Shown: piece after piece, positions 7,133 through 17,600 of the stretch
Layout of the letters: the number at the start of each line of letters is the position of its first letter
How positions within the stretch are numbered: position 1 is the stretch's first letter
Source of the DNA: GCA-2748575 sp965222725
GTDB lineage: Bacteria; Pseudomonadota; Gammaproteobacteria; Pseudomonadales; Ketobacteraceae
NCBI GenBank assembly: GCA_965222725.1
Contig: OZ244969.1
Span: forward strand, 5,332,001-5,396,000
Direction of reading: 5' to 3'
DNA: 64,000 bases
The notes under the pieces: generated by a model
The model's database searches: none
Told to the model about the DNA's origin: nothing
The model's input: the letters and a program-made list of their open reading frames with translations, nothing else
Made by a program: the position numbers and the translations under genes

Positions 7133-10100
7133 TATCGGGTTCGGTCTCACTGCGGTTGTCTTTATCGCTTTGGTGCTGGTCCTTTGATTGCTGGTCCTTT
7201 GATTGCGGATCCTTTGCTTGCTGGTTCTGGGTTTGCCGGCTCTCGGATTTTTGTCCTCCGGACGCAGCCGGTGCCCGCTTGCGCCACAGGCCGCCTTCGC
7301 TGAAACATTGCCAGGCCCAGCGCAACCAGCGCAATATGGCCACCGCCAGCCACAGGGACCAGAGCAGCATCAGCAGGCGATAACACCAGAGCGGCAACGA
7401 TACCCACCAGATATCCGGGAAGCTGCCATCGGACTGATCCAGGTACCAGCGCAAGTGATAATGACTGGAACCGTTACCGACAATCCCCATATCAGGATTG
7501 TCCATCAGGCCCATGGGTATTACACCCACCATCACAATCAGCGCAATAAAGGTGAGCAACACCAGCAACACCTGATACAAGTTAAACCAGCGGGCAGACA
7601 GCTCCTGGCCAATCTGCTGGCGTTTGCGTAAAGCCACAAACCAGAGCACCACCAGTATGCCCGCTTCAAGAAAGCCCGCGCACAGGCCCATGGCCAGCAG
7701 AATCCACTCATAGGTTTTCAGCGGCAAGCCCGGAATTCTGGCCAGGGCAAAAGCAATCAGAATCACCACCAGCAGCTCACCCCATACCAGCACCGCCGGA
7801 CCCATTCGTGGCCCGCCCACCAACATCACCCAGCGGCTGCGGGGCACGTCCACAGTGGTTTCCAGGTTGGCCAGCACACCATCAATCTGCAGTTCGGGGC
7901 CTGTCTGGCGCAGGCTGTCTGCCGTTGGCTCACGCCAGCGAATAGCCAGTTGATGCTCACCGGGGTTAATGGGCACCACCAGATGGGTACCCTGCTCCTG
8001 GGATGGCTGGGCCTTACCATCCAGAGTCACACCCAGGATTCGCGCCTGTTCATGCAGGCGAATCCTTTGCTCCGTGCCCTTGGAGCTGCGCAACGACAGA
8101 TTCAGGGCGTAGCTGGTATCCTGGCGCCCGGGTTCGATTTGCAAAGACGCCCGATCAATGGTGGTGGTGGCACCCTGGGCAGCAGCGGGTTTGATGATAC
8201 GCAGGCTCAGTTCGTCACCGGGCAGCGGCTGCCAGCGTGGTTCCCAGACATGCTCTTCCCGGGGGGCTTTGACCGGCGCAATCCCGTCAGCTTCCACATG
8301 CCAGAGGGCGGCCACTTCCAGCTGCCATTGCTCCACCCAGGGTTGCCCTTCCACCGCTTTCAGGTGAATCTCGCCGGTTTTATCCAGCGCTGAATACCAG
8401 GTAAAAGCGGATTGCTGGGAACTCAGCACCACATCCACCATGCCCTGTTTTACGGCCACATTCTGCGTGGTTACCGACTCACCCGGCAGCAGGGGAATCT
8501 GCAATTTGATGGCGCCATGCTGCGGGGCCATGCGAACTACCCGGGTCTCCACATACCAGTTCAGGCCCAGTCGCAAATGACGTTCCACCCGCACAAAAGG
8601 ATTGATGACATTGGGCGGCAGGCGGTCGGCATCGTCCTCATTGCGTTGCTGCGCCTGCACCGGATCCAGATACAAGGCACCACCGCTGATGCGACCGTTA
8701 TCCATTCCCCGGACTTTCCAACCCGGAGCAACCACAGTAAGGTTATAAACCGGTTCCGGAAACGACAGCTGCAAAGATTCCCCGGCCTGCACCGGACCGC
8801 TGATCTGCAGGCGCCAGGTTCCCGGTTCAAGTGCCGCCCACAGGGTATTGTTCTCCCGGCGGAGCGGCGCCGGTAAAGCATCAATAGTCACGCTGTCCGG
8901 AACCCACTGGGATGCGCCATGGGGCAAGGGCACCTGCACTTTTTCCAGCGCATGGTATTCAATCTGAAGTTCAAGCCGGCCATCCACCAGCCGTAAAAGC
9001 GCCCGGTTGGCGGCCACACAATTGGGAGAGCAATCGCCGGCAGACAAGAGTCGCTGTTTCAATTGCTGCAATAAAAACTGCGAAGGAAATCCGTTGCCGG
9101 CGCTATCCGGAGCGGCCCGCTCAGCTTGCGCCGTTACAGTGGCAGGTGGCACATCGGGGGCCGGCGCGGTGGCTGCCAGGGCATCCGGTGCATTCATCAG
9201 GGCCAGCCACACTGCCACCGGCACCCCGGCAGCCAGTGAAGCAGCACTGGTTGTAGCTGTAGCAGTACCTGTACCTGCTTCAAAACCCAGACCCGAGCGG
9301 CGCCAGCCCCGGAACAGGCCCACCGCAATCACCACCAGTAACAACACCCGCAGCACAGCAGCTATACGGGTATCCAACGGCTTAAGAAAATAGAGCGTCA
9401 GCGACTGACCCTGGGTAACCGGGCCACTCCAGTTCAGACTGGCCCGGTTCCAGTGCCAGGTAGGCACACTGGGCCCTGTTTGTGCCGCTGTATTGGGATC
9501 AATGGTGACCAGTTTGGCCGCTTGCTCCCGGGGTTTTACTTTCGACATCAGACGCCGCGGCATATCCCGCGGCACGGCGGTGGCTTCCAGCGCCGTGCCG
9601 GCCATCTGCCCCACCGCCATCTGATCAGATTCCTGATAGGAAAACGCCGCCATATCCGGAGCGTGATAGCCGGAAGCCGCCGTGGCGTGATAGCCCAGCT
9701 CCAGTTGCGGATAAATTGCAGTGCGTGCCTGAGACACCAGAAACGGCAGACAGACCGCCACCAGCGCCAGTGCTGACAAGCGCCCGTAAAGCACGCAGAG
9801 CCGCTGAAATCCACCGGGTTTAAGCACCGACAGCAGCGCCAGAATGGCCATCATGTTCAGCCACAGCCAGAGAATACCGGGGGCTTCCGGATAGATCAGA
9901 AAAAACGCCACCCCGCTTACCAGCGCCAGCACAACCCCTCTGAGCTTTGCCAGGGCCGCCACCGTAATCAATAACAAAAACACATCCCACACCTGCCAGC
10001 TGTTCAGCCAGGCATTATTCACCCGGTCAGCACCACTGGCCGCCAGCAAACGCCAGCCCGGCGGCATATGCAGATTCAGGGAAAGCTGTTCAAAATCCTG

Positions 10101-11432
10101 TTGCCAGCCGGAAGCGGCCAGCTCCAGCCGCCGCGGTATATCTCCCGTCAGTTTGCCCACTGCTTGCAGTGACACCGGTGACTGCCGCATTTCCACCCCC
10201 AGGCTGCCCTCGTGCTCCGTTACCACCAACGGCTCCCCACCGGATGAAACATGCCCCAGCTCAAAACCCGGAATCACATTCAAACGCCAGTCACGGGACA
10301 GCGTGCCGCTGATCTGATCCTGAAAGGTCAGGTTATCGCCGGCGAATGCCAGCCAGGCGGTGCGGTTCAGTTGCAGGCGATTCGGCGCAGGTTCGGGATC
10401 ACCCCGGCGAATCGTTACCAGCTTCAATACCTGTCCGGGCACCAACCGGAACGCCTTCCAGCGTTTCCATTTTTCCGGAATCCGGGTCTGCCCCGGATCC
10501 ACCGATTCCGCCCCTTCAATCCTGACCTGCCGGAAACTGGAGCGGGGTTCAAAACTCCACAACTCTTCACTGGGCCAGATGGCCTCAATCTCCGGAAGCG
10601 GCAAACTCTCTACGCCGGCATTCTGCAAACTGCGCACCTGCAGGGTCCAGCTACCGGGCCGCAGCCGGATCCGCAAACGGCCATCGTCCTCCACCCTCAC
10701 CGGCAAAGGAGAATCAACCCCGGAAAGCTCAAAGCCCGGCAGGCGCACCACCCCCAGCAAGGCTTCGCGGGGACGCCCGGACACTTCAAGCTGCACTTCG
10801 GTCACCATCTCAAAGGGTGCGCCATCCTGCAGATGGCGAAACACCGACAGGCCCAGTTTGTCCTCGGTGCTGCTGGCCTGTTTTACCGATCGTTGCTCCA
10901 CCAGCCACAGGCGGCCACCCGCCTCACGCCGGGGCATGGCAACCGGCTTGCCGTTCACCTTCAGGGTCACCAGGCCGGTGTTTTCCGGTATCAGCAGGTT
11001 ATCGGGAATGCGTTGCCAGTGAATGCTGCCATCAATACTGTGCTGCCCTGCGGGCAAATACAGTGCCGGGCGGCCGCCCACTTCTGTCAGTTCGGCGGCT
11101 TTTTGATTAACAGTAACGGAACGGGGCCAGAAGCCTTCACCACCGGGCAACACCAGCCAACCGGGGGAATAACTGTGGGCGAACATCTGAAACCGGGCTG
11201 AATCCGCCCGGGCGGAAAGACTGATATGTGCCGGCCAGAGGCAGTGGCGCTCAGCAAACTGGCCCGATTTGAAAGGACAGGGATGATTGGGTTGCTCCTG
11301 CAACACCCAGTCACGCCAGGGTTGCAGGGGCTCCGGCAGGGTGTTTTCAAAGTCCGGCTGATAGGCATTGGCCAAACCGGTAACAGTCCAGAGCAGAAAC
11401 CAGACAAAGCAACGAAACCCCATGGCAGTCAT
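7122..11432 (-). CDS. Very large membrane protein of unknown function
   Basis: I do not recognise this 1436-residue protein. It begins with a signal-like segment (residues 1-24, ending GLANA). Residues about 25-470 look like exported beta-sandwich material, many segments echoing each other (for example SWTLQVRSLQNAG and, later, TWRLQISGPVQAG). A cluster of three or four membrane helices follows (about 478-575), another near 690-745, a second large exported region (about 770-1200), then five or six helices (about 1205-1390). The tail is rich in K, D, Q and S and contains a pentapeptide repeat. The two halves have the same plan, exported domain then helices. The start could also be the ATG at 11423. 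It is followed by a glutaredoxin gene. Confidence 0.7.
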   Translation of the reverse strand: MTAMGFRCFVWFLLWTVTGLANAYQPDFENTLPEPLQPWRDWVLQEQPNHPCPFKSGQFAERHCLWPAHISLSARADSARFQMFAHSYSPGWLVLPGGEGFWPRSVTVNQKAAELTEVGGRPALYLPAGQHSIDGSIHWQRIPDNLLIPENTGLVTLKVNGKPVAMPRREAGGRLWLVEQRSVKQASSTEDKLGLSVFRHLQDGAPFEMVTEVQLEVSGRPREALLGVVRLPGFELSGVDSPLPVRVEDDGRLRIRLRPGSWTLQVRSLQNAGVESLPLPEIEAIWPSEELWSFEPRSSFRQVRIEGAESVDPGQTRIPEKWKRWKAFRLVPGQVLKLVTIRRGDPEPAPNRLQLNRTAWLAFAGDNLTFQDQISGTLSRDWRLNVIPGFELGHVSSGGEPLVVTEHEGSLGVEMRQSPVSLQAVGKLTGDIPRRLELAASGWQQDFEQLSLNLHMPPGWRLLAASGADRVNNAWLNSWQVWDVFLLLITVAALAKLRGVVLALVSGVAFFLIYPEAPGILWLWLNMMAILALLSVLKPGGFQRLCVLYGRLSALALVAVCLPFLVSQARTAIYPQLELGYHATAASGYHAPDMAAFSYQESDQMAVGQMAGTALEATAVPRDMPRRLMSKVKPREQAAKLVTIDPNTAAQTGPSVPTWHWNRASLNWSGPVTQGQSLTLYFLKPLDTRIAAVLRVLLLVVIAVGLFRGWRRSGLGFEAGTGTATATTSAASLAAGVPVAVWLALMNAPDALAATAPAPDVPPATVTAQAERAAPDSAGNGFPSQFLLQQLKQRLLSAGDCSPNCVAANRALLRLVDGRLELQIEYHALEKVQVPLPHGASQWVPDSVTIDALPAPLRRENNTLWAALEPGTWRLQISGPVQAGESLQLSFPEPVYNLTVVAPGWKVRGMDNGRISGGALYLDPVQAQQRNEDDADRLPPNVINPFVRVERHLRLGLNWYVETRVVRMAPQHGAIKLQIPLLPGESVTTQNVAVKQGMVDVVLSSQQSAFTWYSALDKTGEIHLKAVEGQPWVEQWQLEVAALWHVEADGIAPVKAPREEHVWEPRWQPLPGDELSLRIIKPAAAQGATTTIDRASLQIEPGRQDTSYALNLSLRSSKGTEQRIRLHEQARILGVTLDGKAQPSQEQGTHLVVPINPGEHQLAIRWREPTADSLRQTGPELQIDGVLANLETTVDVPRSRWVMLVGGPRMGPAVLVWGELLVVILIAFALARIPGLPLKTYEWILLAMGLCAGFLEAGILVVLWFVALRKRQQIGQELSARWFNLYQVLLVLLTFIALIVMVGVIPMGLMDNPDMGIVGNGSSHYHLRWYLDQSDGSFPDIWWVSLPLWCYRLLMLLWSLWLAVAILRWLRWAWQCFSEGGLWRKRAPAASGGQKSESRQTQNQQAKDPQSKDQQSKDQHQSDKDNRSETEPDNGS
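7175..7219. repeat. Three 15-base tandem units in the 3' end of the large membrane protein gene
   Basis: Units at 7175-7189 and 7190-7204 are identical (GCTGGTCCTTTGATT), and 7205-7219 is a third copy with three changes. They encode a repeated five-residue K-D-Q-Q-S type motif in the cytoplasmic tail and keep the reading frame, so tail length can vary without loss of the protein. Confidence 0.85.
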
Positions 11433-11506
11433 TTCCTTTTTCAGTTAGGAATTGATCTGCAAGTATACGCAAAACCTCAGGGGTTTGTGTTGAAACTGTT
11501 GGCTAA

Positions 11507-12820
11507 TCAGGCCGCCAGGCTGTCAATAAAGCGATCAAAATCGGATTTGTTGGGGTTGGCCTGCTCTGCATCCGCCTGCTGAGTGCTGCCGGCGGCTTTC
11601 TGTTCTGCAGGTACCAGCGACTTGATCAGGTCGGCAAACAGGCCGTCATTGCCTTCCGGCAGGCCCGAGCCAGACAGCAATGAATTTCTGGCCTCCTGTA
11701 CTTTGCCGGCAAAGTCCGTCAGCTTGTCCATCACCGATTGCAGCGGGTTTTCCTGTGCAGCAGGAGCAGCGCCGCCATTGTTAGCCTGACCGTAACGGGA
11801 GACCTCGGCATAAGCCTGGCGCACGGCCACCACTTCGGTACGGCGCATATTCACCGCAAAGCCCGCCAGTTCAGAGGCATCGTAGCCCACGTCCATGGCC
11901 TGACCGAAAGCGGCTTCCACATCGCCACCGTAAAAGTTATCGGCCACGTCATTTACCTGGGAAAACAGATCGTTCAACGCGGCCAGCTCGTCTTTGTCCA
12001 GCTCCCCTTCCACACTGAAGGAAAAACTGGAACTGTTGCTGTACTGGGCGTCAAAACCGGAAACGGACACGCCATCCGCAGACGCAGCAAACGCCGAGGA
12101 ACTGAAGCTTTCCTCGCCGTTCACCTTGATCGTCACCAGATCGCCATCGCGGGTTTTTACCTGCATATCAAAACTGCGGCTCTGGTTGTAATAGAGAGAT
12201 TCGGAAGCCGCCCGGGTAGTTTGCGCTGCGGACTGCGGAGCCGAAGAAGAGGAAGCATTTACCGGTGCGGCGGGCGCTTCTTCCGGCTGGGAAAACAGAT
12301 TGTTTTCCAGTTCATCCAGCCCTTGCTGCACCTGGGAAACGGTGGCCAGGTAGTTATCCTTCACTTCATCCGTAAATATCCCCTGCTCCACAATAATGTC
12401 TTTGGCCTGGGCAAAGCCTTTTTCTATCCCTTCTCGGGCCTGATCCATCAGCGATTGCAAACGCTCTTCAGACGCGCCATTGGCTCTTTCTTTCTCAATG
12501 CGCTGCTGCACAAACCCCAGAATGCGATCAGTGACCGCCTCCGGGGAAAAGTCATCTGCAGCTGGCGCCGAAGGGGCCTCCGCAACCGGGCCCGTCTGAA
12601 CCCGGCTTACCGAAAAGCGGGATTCCACCGAGCTCATCAGCCGGGTCAGCATGACCTTGCCGGCATCGGCACCGGTGGATTGCTCCGCCTGCTTAAGCTG
12701 ACCTAAGTGATTGCCTTTACTGGAAAAACCGTTAAGAAATCCGGGCACGCCGGGAAAAGCTTTTTTGCCCCCGCCGGCCGGGTGATTGAAACTGGATGGG
12801 ATGAGTTGAGCGCCTAACAT
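11507..12820 (-). CDS. DUF5610-like protein
   Basis: A 437-residue soluble protein. Residues about 110-165 (a helical stretch around GFVQQRIEKERANG and GIEKGFAQAKDII) match my memory of DUF5610. A middle part resembles a beta-rich domain (RSFDMQVKTRDGDLVTIKVNG, then SSSFSFSVEGELDKDEL), followed by NFYGGDVEAAFGQAMDVGYD and a helical C-terminus. No signal peptide or membrane helix is visible. The ATG at 12820 follows a strong GGGGGAGG; a longer reading frame reaches further upstream but has no ribosome binding site. DUF5610 has no known function that I can name. It is divergent from the membrane-anchored coiled-coil gene across about 240 bases. Confidence 0.7.
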   Translation of the reverse strand: MLGAQLIPSSFNHPAGGGKKAFPGVPGFLNGFSSKGNHLGQLKQAEQSTGADAGKVMLTRLMSSVESRFSVSRVQTGPVAEAPSAPAADDFSPEAVTDRILGFVQQRIEKERANGASEERLQSLMDQAREGIEKGFAQAKDIIVEQGIFTDEVKDNYLATVSQVQQGLDELENNLFSQPEEAPAAPVNASSSSAPQSAAQTTRAASESLYYNQSRSFDMQVKTRDGDLVTIKVNGEESFSSSAFAASADGVSVSGFDAQYSNSSSFSFSVEGELDKDELAALNDLFSQVNDVADNFYGGDVEAAFGQAMDVGYDASELAGFAVNMRRTEVVAVRQAYAEVSRYGQANNGGAAPAAQENPLQSVMDKLTDFAGKVQEARNSLLSGSGLPEGNDGLFADLIKSLVPAEQKAAGSTQQADAEQANPNKSDFDRFIDSLAA

Positions 12821-13061
12821 GTTGTCCTCCCCCTTGTGCTGATATGGGTGACCTTCGCAGTGGCCCCTTGCACAGGGTTTTCTATTGTTTTTATATCGGC
12901 GCCGCAAGGAGAAGCTTTAACGATTTTTTTGCCGGATAACTCGCCCGTTTTTCAAGGGCTTAGCTCGCACCTTTCAAAAATTGGTCCATACTCAGATAGA
13001 GAGCGGTAATCGGTTCTGCAGAATGCCGCCGGATGTTGATGCTGCAAGACAAAAGGGCACC

Positions 13062-14633
13062 ATGGACACAACAAGCTTATTGATCATCGGACAACTTATA
13101 TTGCTGCTGTTGGCCGGCCTGGTGTTTCTGGGCCTGTATGCCCGCAAGCAGAAAAAGGCGGTGTCCGAACTGCAAAATCTGTTGCTGGAGTACAAGGAAG
13201 AAATGAGCGGGGACAATATGACCCGCTACTTTCAGCTATCCATTGACGATACCACCGCTCACAGCGCCCAGGACACAGTGGCACTGAAGCCGGAAGCCGC
13301 CCCGGATCAAATGGCCATATCCCTGCGTTACCATGCACTGGCTGCCGAGCTGTCGTTAATTCAAACCTATAACGGCGAGCTTTCCCCCTGGAAAAGTGCC
13401 ATCGAACCCTACACAGAACTGGCTGCCAAATTTCACGACTATATCGCCAAAGTTCCCGAGTCCGTCAAGGCGGAACTGATTCCGAAAATCGACAATCTGG
13501 AAAACCAACTGGCGGAAGCCCGCTCCCAGTATGAACAGGCCAAAAACCAACTGGATAATTATCACCAGCTGGACGCTGTGTACAAGGAAGCGGCCAGCGA
13601 CGAGGTCAACAAGCAGCAACTGGAAATTCAGCTCCACCATGCGTTGCTGGCATTGGCCGAAGGCCTTGAAAATGCCGCCGCACTGAGAGAAGTCATTTAC
13701 CTGATGCATGAAGGCTACCTGAACGCCAAAGATACGGACCGCTCAGAGCCCCTGCCCATGGAACCGGCACCTGGTGACGAAGGCGAAGCTGAACCCGCCG
13801 GTGAACCCGCATTGTCCGATGAAGACGCCCAGGCGATGCATGACCTGATCGAGAAATTCACCGAAGAAAGCGCCGAGCTGGTGGAAAAAATCTACATGCT
13901 CAACAACGAAAACAAAATGCTGACATCGGAAAATGATGACCTTAAGAAACAGATCAAGGCCTATACCGAGCAGGATGACATTGACGAGACCAGCGCCCCT
14001 ATCATTGCCGGCCTGAAGATGAAAATTAATAACCAGCTGGAAGAAATCATGCACCTGCAAAGCAGCTTCAAACAGCTGGAAGATAAATACCTGGCGTTGT
14101 ATGCCGACAAGATGGATGCGGATGACATGATCCGGGAATCACAGGGAATCACAGCCCAACCGGAAGCTAATGATCCTGAAGAAGACGCTATTGATGACAA
14201 CGCGGGCGATGACAATGATAGAGCCGCTGCGCTGGACACTGACATTGATACCGACCTGGGCACGGATACCCTGCTGGAAACGGAACAGAATACAGAGCAG
14301 CAGGTGGAGCAACCAATACAAGAACCGACCCAGAAAACCGAACAGCAAGATGATATAAACGACGAGCTGGACGAAATCGATTTTGCAGAAGCTGATACGA
14401 TAACCAACAACGACGATGTAGACGATATTCTGGCATCGGCAGGCACTGCTGCCGAGCCGGCCAGCGCAGATTCAGAAGAAACCAACCAAAACCAAGCGGA
14501 TACCAGCTCATCAGACGACAAGAAACCGGAAGAGGATTTGCCAGAAGAGGATGAAGCCATAGACCCGGATGCCATTCTGGCGGAAATGGATGAAATCACC
14601 TCAATTACCGAGTCTGATAAACCAAAACAGTAA
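13062..14633 (+). CDS. Membrane-anchored coiled-coil protein with an acidic tail
   Basis: A 523-residue protein I do not recognise. Residues about 7-27 form one membrane helix (IIGQLILLLLAGLVFLGLYA), placing the rest in the cytoplasm. Then come long helical and coiled-coil stretches (about 30-60, 125-185 and 265-355) and a highly acidic, low-complexity C-terminal tail (about 365-523) rich in D, E, T and Q. The ATG at 13062 is chosen because AAAAGGG lies 8 bases upstream and the membrane helix then begins at once; an upstream in-frame start would put 27 polar residues before it. A scaffold or polar-localisation role would fit the architecture, but that is inference. It converges on the histidine kinase gene with only 18 bases between stops. 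Confidence 0.65.
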   Translation: MDTTSLLIIGQLILLLLAGLVFLGLYARKQKKAVSELQNLLLEYKEEMSGDNMTRYFQLSIDDTTAHSAQDTVALKPEAAPDQMAISLRYHALAAELSLIQTYNGELSPWKSAIEPYTELAAKFHDYIAKVPESVKAELIPKIDNLENQLAEARSQYEQAKNQLDNYHQLDAVYKEAASDEVNKQQLEIQLHHALLALAEGLENAAALREVIYLMHEGYLNAKDTDRSEPLPMEPAPGDEGEAEPAGEPALSDEDAQAMHDLIEKFTEESAELVEKIYMLNNENKMLTSENDDLKKQIKAYTEQDDIDETSAPIIAGLKMKINNQLEEIMHLQSSFKQLEDKYLALYADKMDADDMIRESQGITAQPEANDPEEDAIDDNAGDDNDRAAALDTDIDTDLGTDTLLETEQNTEQQVEQPIQEPTQKTEQQDDINDELDEIDFAEADTITNNDDVDDILASAGTAAEPASADSEETNQNQADTSSSDDKKPEEDLPEEDEAIDPDAILAEMDEITSITESDKPKQ

Positions 14634-14651
14634 AAAAGAACTCGTACATAA

Positions 14652-17600
14652 CTAACCGGCGGACGCCGAGTCAAGAGCAGAAGCTTCCTGTAACACAGCG
14701 ACCAATTCACCATAAGCCTGATCCAGCTGACCAACGCCAGATTGCAGGCTGCTTTTCTCGCCCTGTTTTGCCACAGTTTCAAAATGTGCAACCAACGCCT
14801 GCATGCGCAGTGCAGCAATGCTACCGGTTGTGCCTTTGAGTTCATGAGCCATCGCCATAGCTTGCGCAATGTCGCCAGATACCATTGCATCTCGCATTTG
14901 ACGGACGCGCTCGGGAGAAACACTCAGAAAAACCTTTAACAATTCTTTTATACGTTCAGGCTTACCCCCGACTCTTTTCAGGAGCACACCAGGATCCCAA
15001 ACAGAAAGCTGCTGAAAGGCACCTGCCGGCATTTCCCTATCTATATCTTTTTTGCTTTTACTCAGCCAGCGGGTAAGCTTGCTTTCCAGCTCATCAGTAT
15101 CCAGGGGTTTGGTCAGATAATCATCCATGCCCGCGGCGAGACACCTTTCTCTGTCTCCCGCCATGGCATTTGCCGTCATGGCGATAACCGGGACGCTGAG
15201 GGCTGCGGCGCCGGCATTCCCCGAGCGAATTTCCCGTGTTGCGGTATAACCATCTTTCACCGGCATCTGACAATCCATTAAAACCAGATCAAACGGCTGC
15301 TCAGCTGAGAGCAGTTTATTAATGGCCTCTTCACCGTCTGTGGCAAAATCCACCACCAGATTCTGATCCTCAAGCATTCCCTCTACTACTACCCTGTTGA
15401 TTTCATTGTCATCTACAACCAACACCCTGTAGGCCCCGGCAGGGATACCGCCGGCAGTGTCGGATACACTATCGTTTTCAGGCTCTTGGGGTTGCCCGAT
15501 CGCATAACCGATATCTGTACCAGCCTGTCTGATGTTTTCAAACAACTGAAAAACCGATTCAGGTGTGACCGGTTTCGGTAAAACGAAGACCGGCTGATCA
15601 GTACTCAAATTACCAACCGCCTTTTTCCACTGGTGACTGAGCCTGACCACCGGGCAGTCAGTGTCCAGCGCATCAGAAATCTGGGCTTCATCAACAAAAA
15701 TCAGATCATAACTGTCTGCACTCCGGACCCTGTCTTGTACCTCTGATAGCGAGACGGAATCCACCTGAGAAGCGCCACAGCGATACAACCATTTTTTTAA
15801 CGCAACAGCAATCGGGCCGACATCTATTGCCAAAAGATAACGCTGATTCGTCAGGCGCAACTCGTAATAGGATTCCCGGTTTTCCTGATCCGTCCTCTGG
15901 TGAAGACTAAAACTGAACAAACTCCCTTTTCCTTTCTCACTGCTGACCTCAATATTTCCGCCCATAAACTCACATAACTGGCGGGTAATGGACAAACCCA
16001 GGCCTGTACCACCGTATTCACGAGTCACCGAGTCATCCTCCTGACTGAAAGCATCGAATATGCTATCCAGCTTATCGGGAGCGATACCGATACCGGTATC
16101 TTCAACGGTACAACTCAGAACCGTGTAGCCATCGGGGAGATTGGCGGTTGAGGCGCTAACCTTTATCCAGCCTGCCGATGTGAACTTGATCGCATTACCA
16201 ATAAGATTGGTCAGAATCTGGCGTAGCCTGGCACTGTCTCCCCGAACCCAGGGACTCTCCACAGAAGAGGCCTCCAGTACCAGCTCCACTCCCTTTTCGC
16301 TGGCCGGTATCGCCATTGAGGTAACCACTTCGGAAAAGATTTCGATAATATTATAAGTCCGGATTTCTACATCCAGTTTGCCGGCTTCAATCTTTGAAAG
16401 ATCCAGCACATCATTGATGAGAGAAGCCAGTGTCCGGGCGCTTGATTCGGCCATTGCAAGGTAACGTCGACGCTGCTCATCGCTGTTTGCCTGGCGAATC
16501 ATACGAAACATTCCCAGAATGCCATTTAAGGGCGTGCGCATTTCGTGACTCACGTTAGCCACGAAACTGCTTTTTGCCAGGCTGGCCGTTTCTGCTTCTC
16601 TGGTAGCCGTCTCAAGCTGGGATGTTCTTTCTGAAACCTGCTTTTCCAATGACTCGTTGACTTCTGCAATGCGCTTTTCTGCAGCCACCTGATCACTGAT
16701 ATCACGTAGAATCGCCGCAGCGCCCAATGGCTGTTCCGAAGCGGTTTTAATCGGTGAAATAGACATGGAAACCGTTAACAACGAGCCGTTGCGACGGCGA
16801 ACATGGAACACCTCGGGCTCCAGATATTCGCCATGAAGTACCTGATCAAAAGCATTTTCAAAACGGACCATGTCGCCACCATCCGGTATCAGCTGCGCCA
16901 GGCTTTGTCCGCCTACCTGACGTTCGGTAAATCCAAACATCTCGTGAGCTGATGTATTCCAGCTGGTAATCCGCCCCTGCAGGTCCATACCAATGATCGC
17001 ATCAGCTGATCCATCAATAATCGCCTCGAAACTCCCCTGCGCCTCACGCAAACGTAAGGTTTTACTTACATTGGACTGGTAAACCATAAGAAAAACCATG
17101 ACTGCGACAAGCACACCACCCATGACAACAAATGACCTTACATTGCGGGAGAACAACATCTGATTAAATGTGTCTTGATTCAAGCCAACATACATGCCGA
17201 GCGAACGATCCAGGTTCTTTCCCAGCAAGACCGGATAGTTTTTTACATACAGGTTGCTGTCACCGGTCAGCGAACGATACTCGTCAAGTCCCGCTATTTC
17301 CTTTCTATTAATATCAGTTCTCAATTCGAAATACTGGTTCCAGCGTATTGCATCGTCCAGCTCGTACAAAAAGCTCAAGGAGTCATCAGGATGTATAATA
17401 AAGCCACCGTGCTGATTCAAAAGATATAATTCCAGATTATCTGGAAGAGACTCCTGCAGTGACTGCATTAGTGGCCGGGCATCCAGATTTATCACCAGCA
17501 TACCAAACAGCTCTTGTTCATCATTGTAAACAGGAATGCCCGCTCTGAAGGTGGGTTCAATTGGATAGACTATTTCCCCATGTTCCCGATTCAGATTAAA

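Noticed and set aside
10251..11201. A 316-codon plus-strand frame opposite the large membrane protein
   Set aside because: Same reason: antisense to a longer gene, with no signal, ribosome binding site or recognisable motif.
11738..12706. A 322-codon plus-strand frame opposite the DUF5610-like gene
   Set aside because: Shadow of a strongly supported gene with a good ribosome binding site on the other strand.
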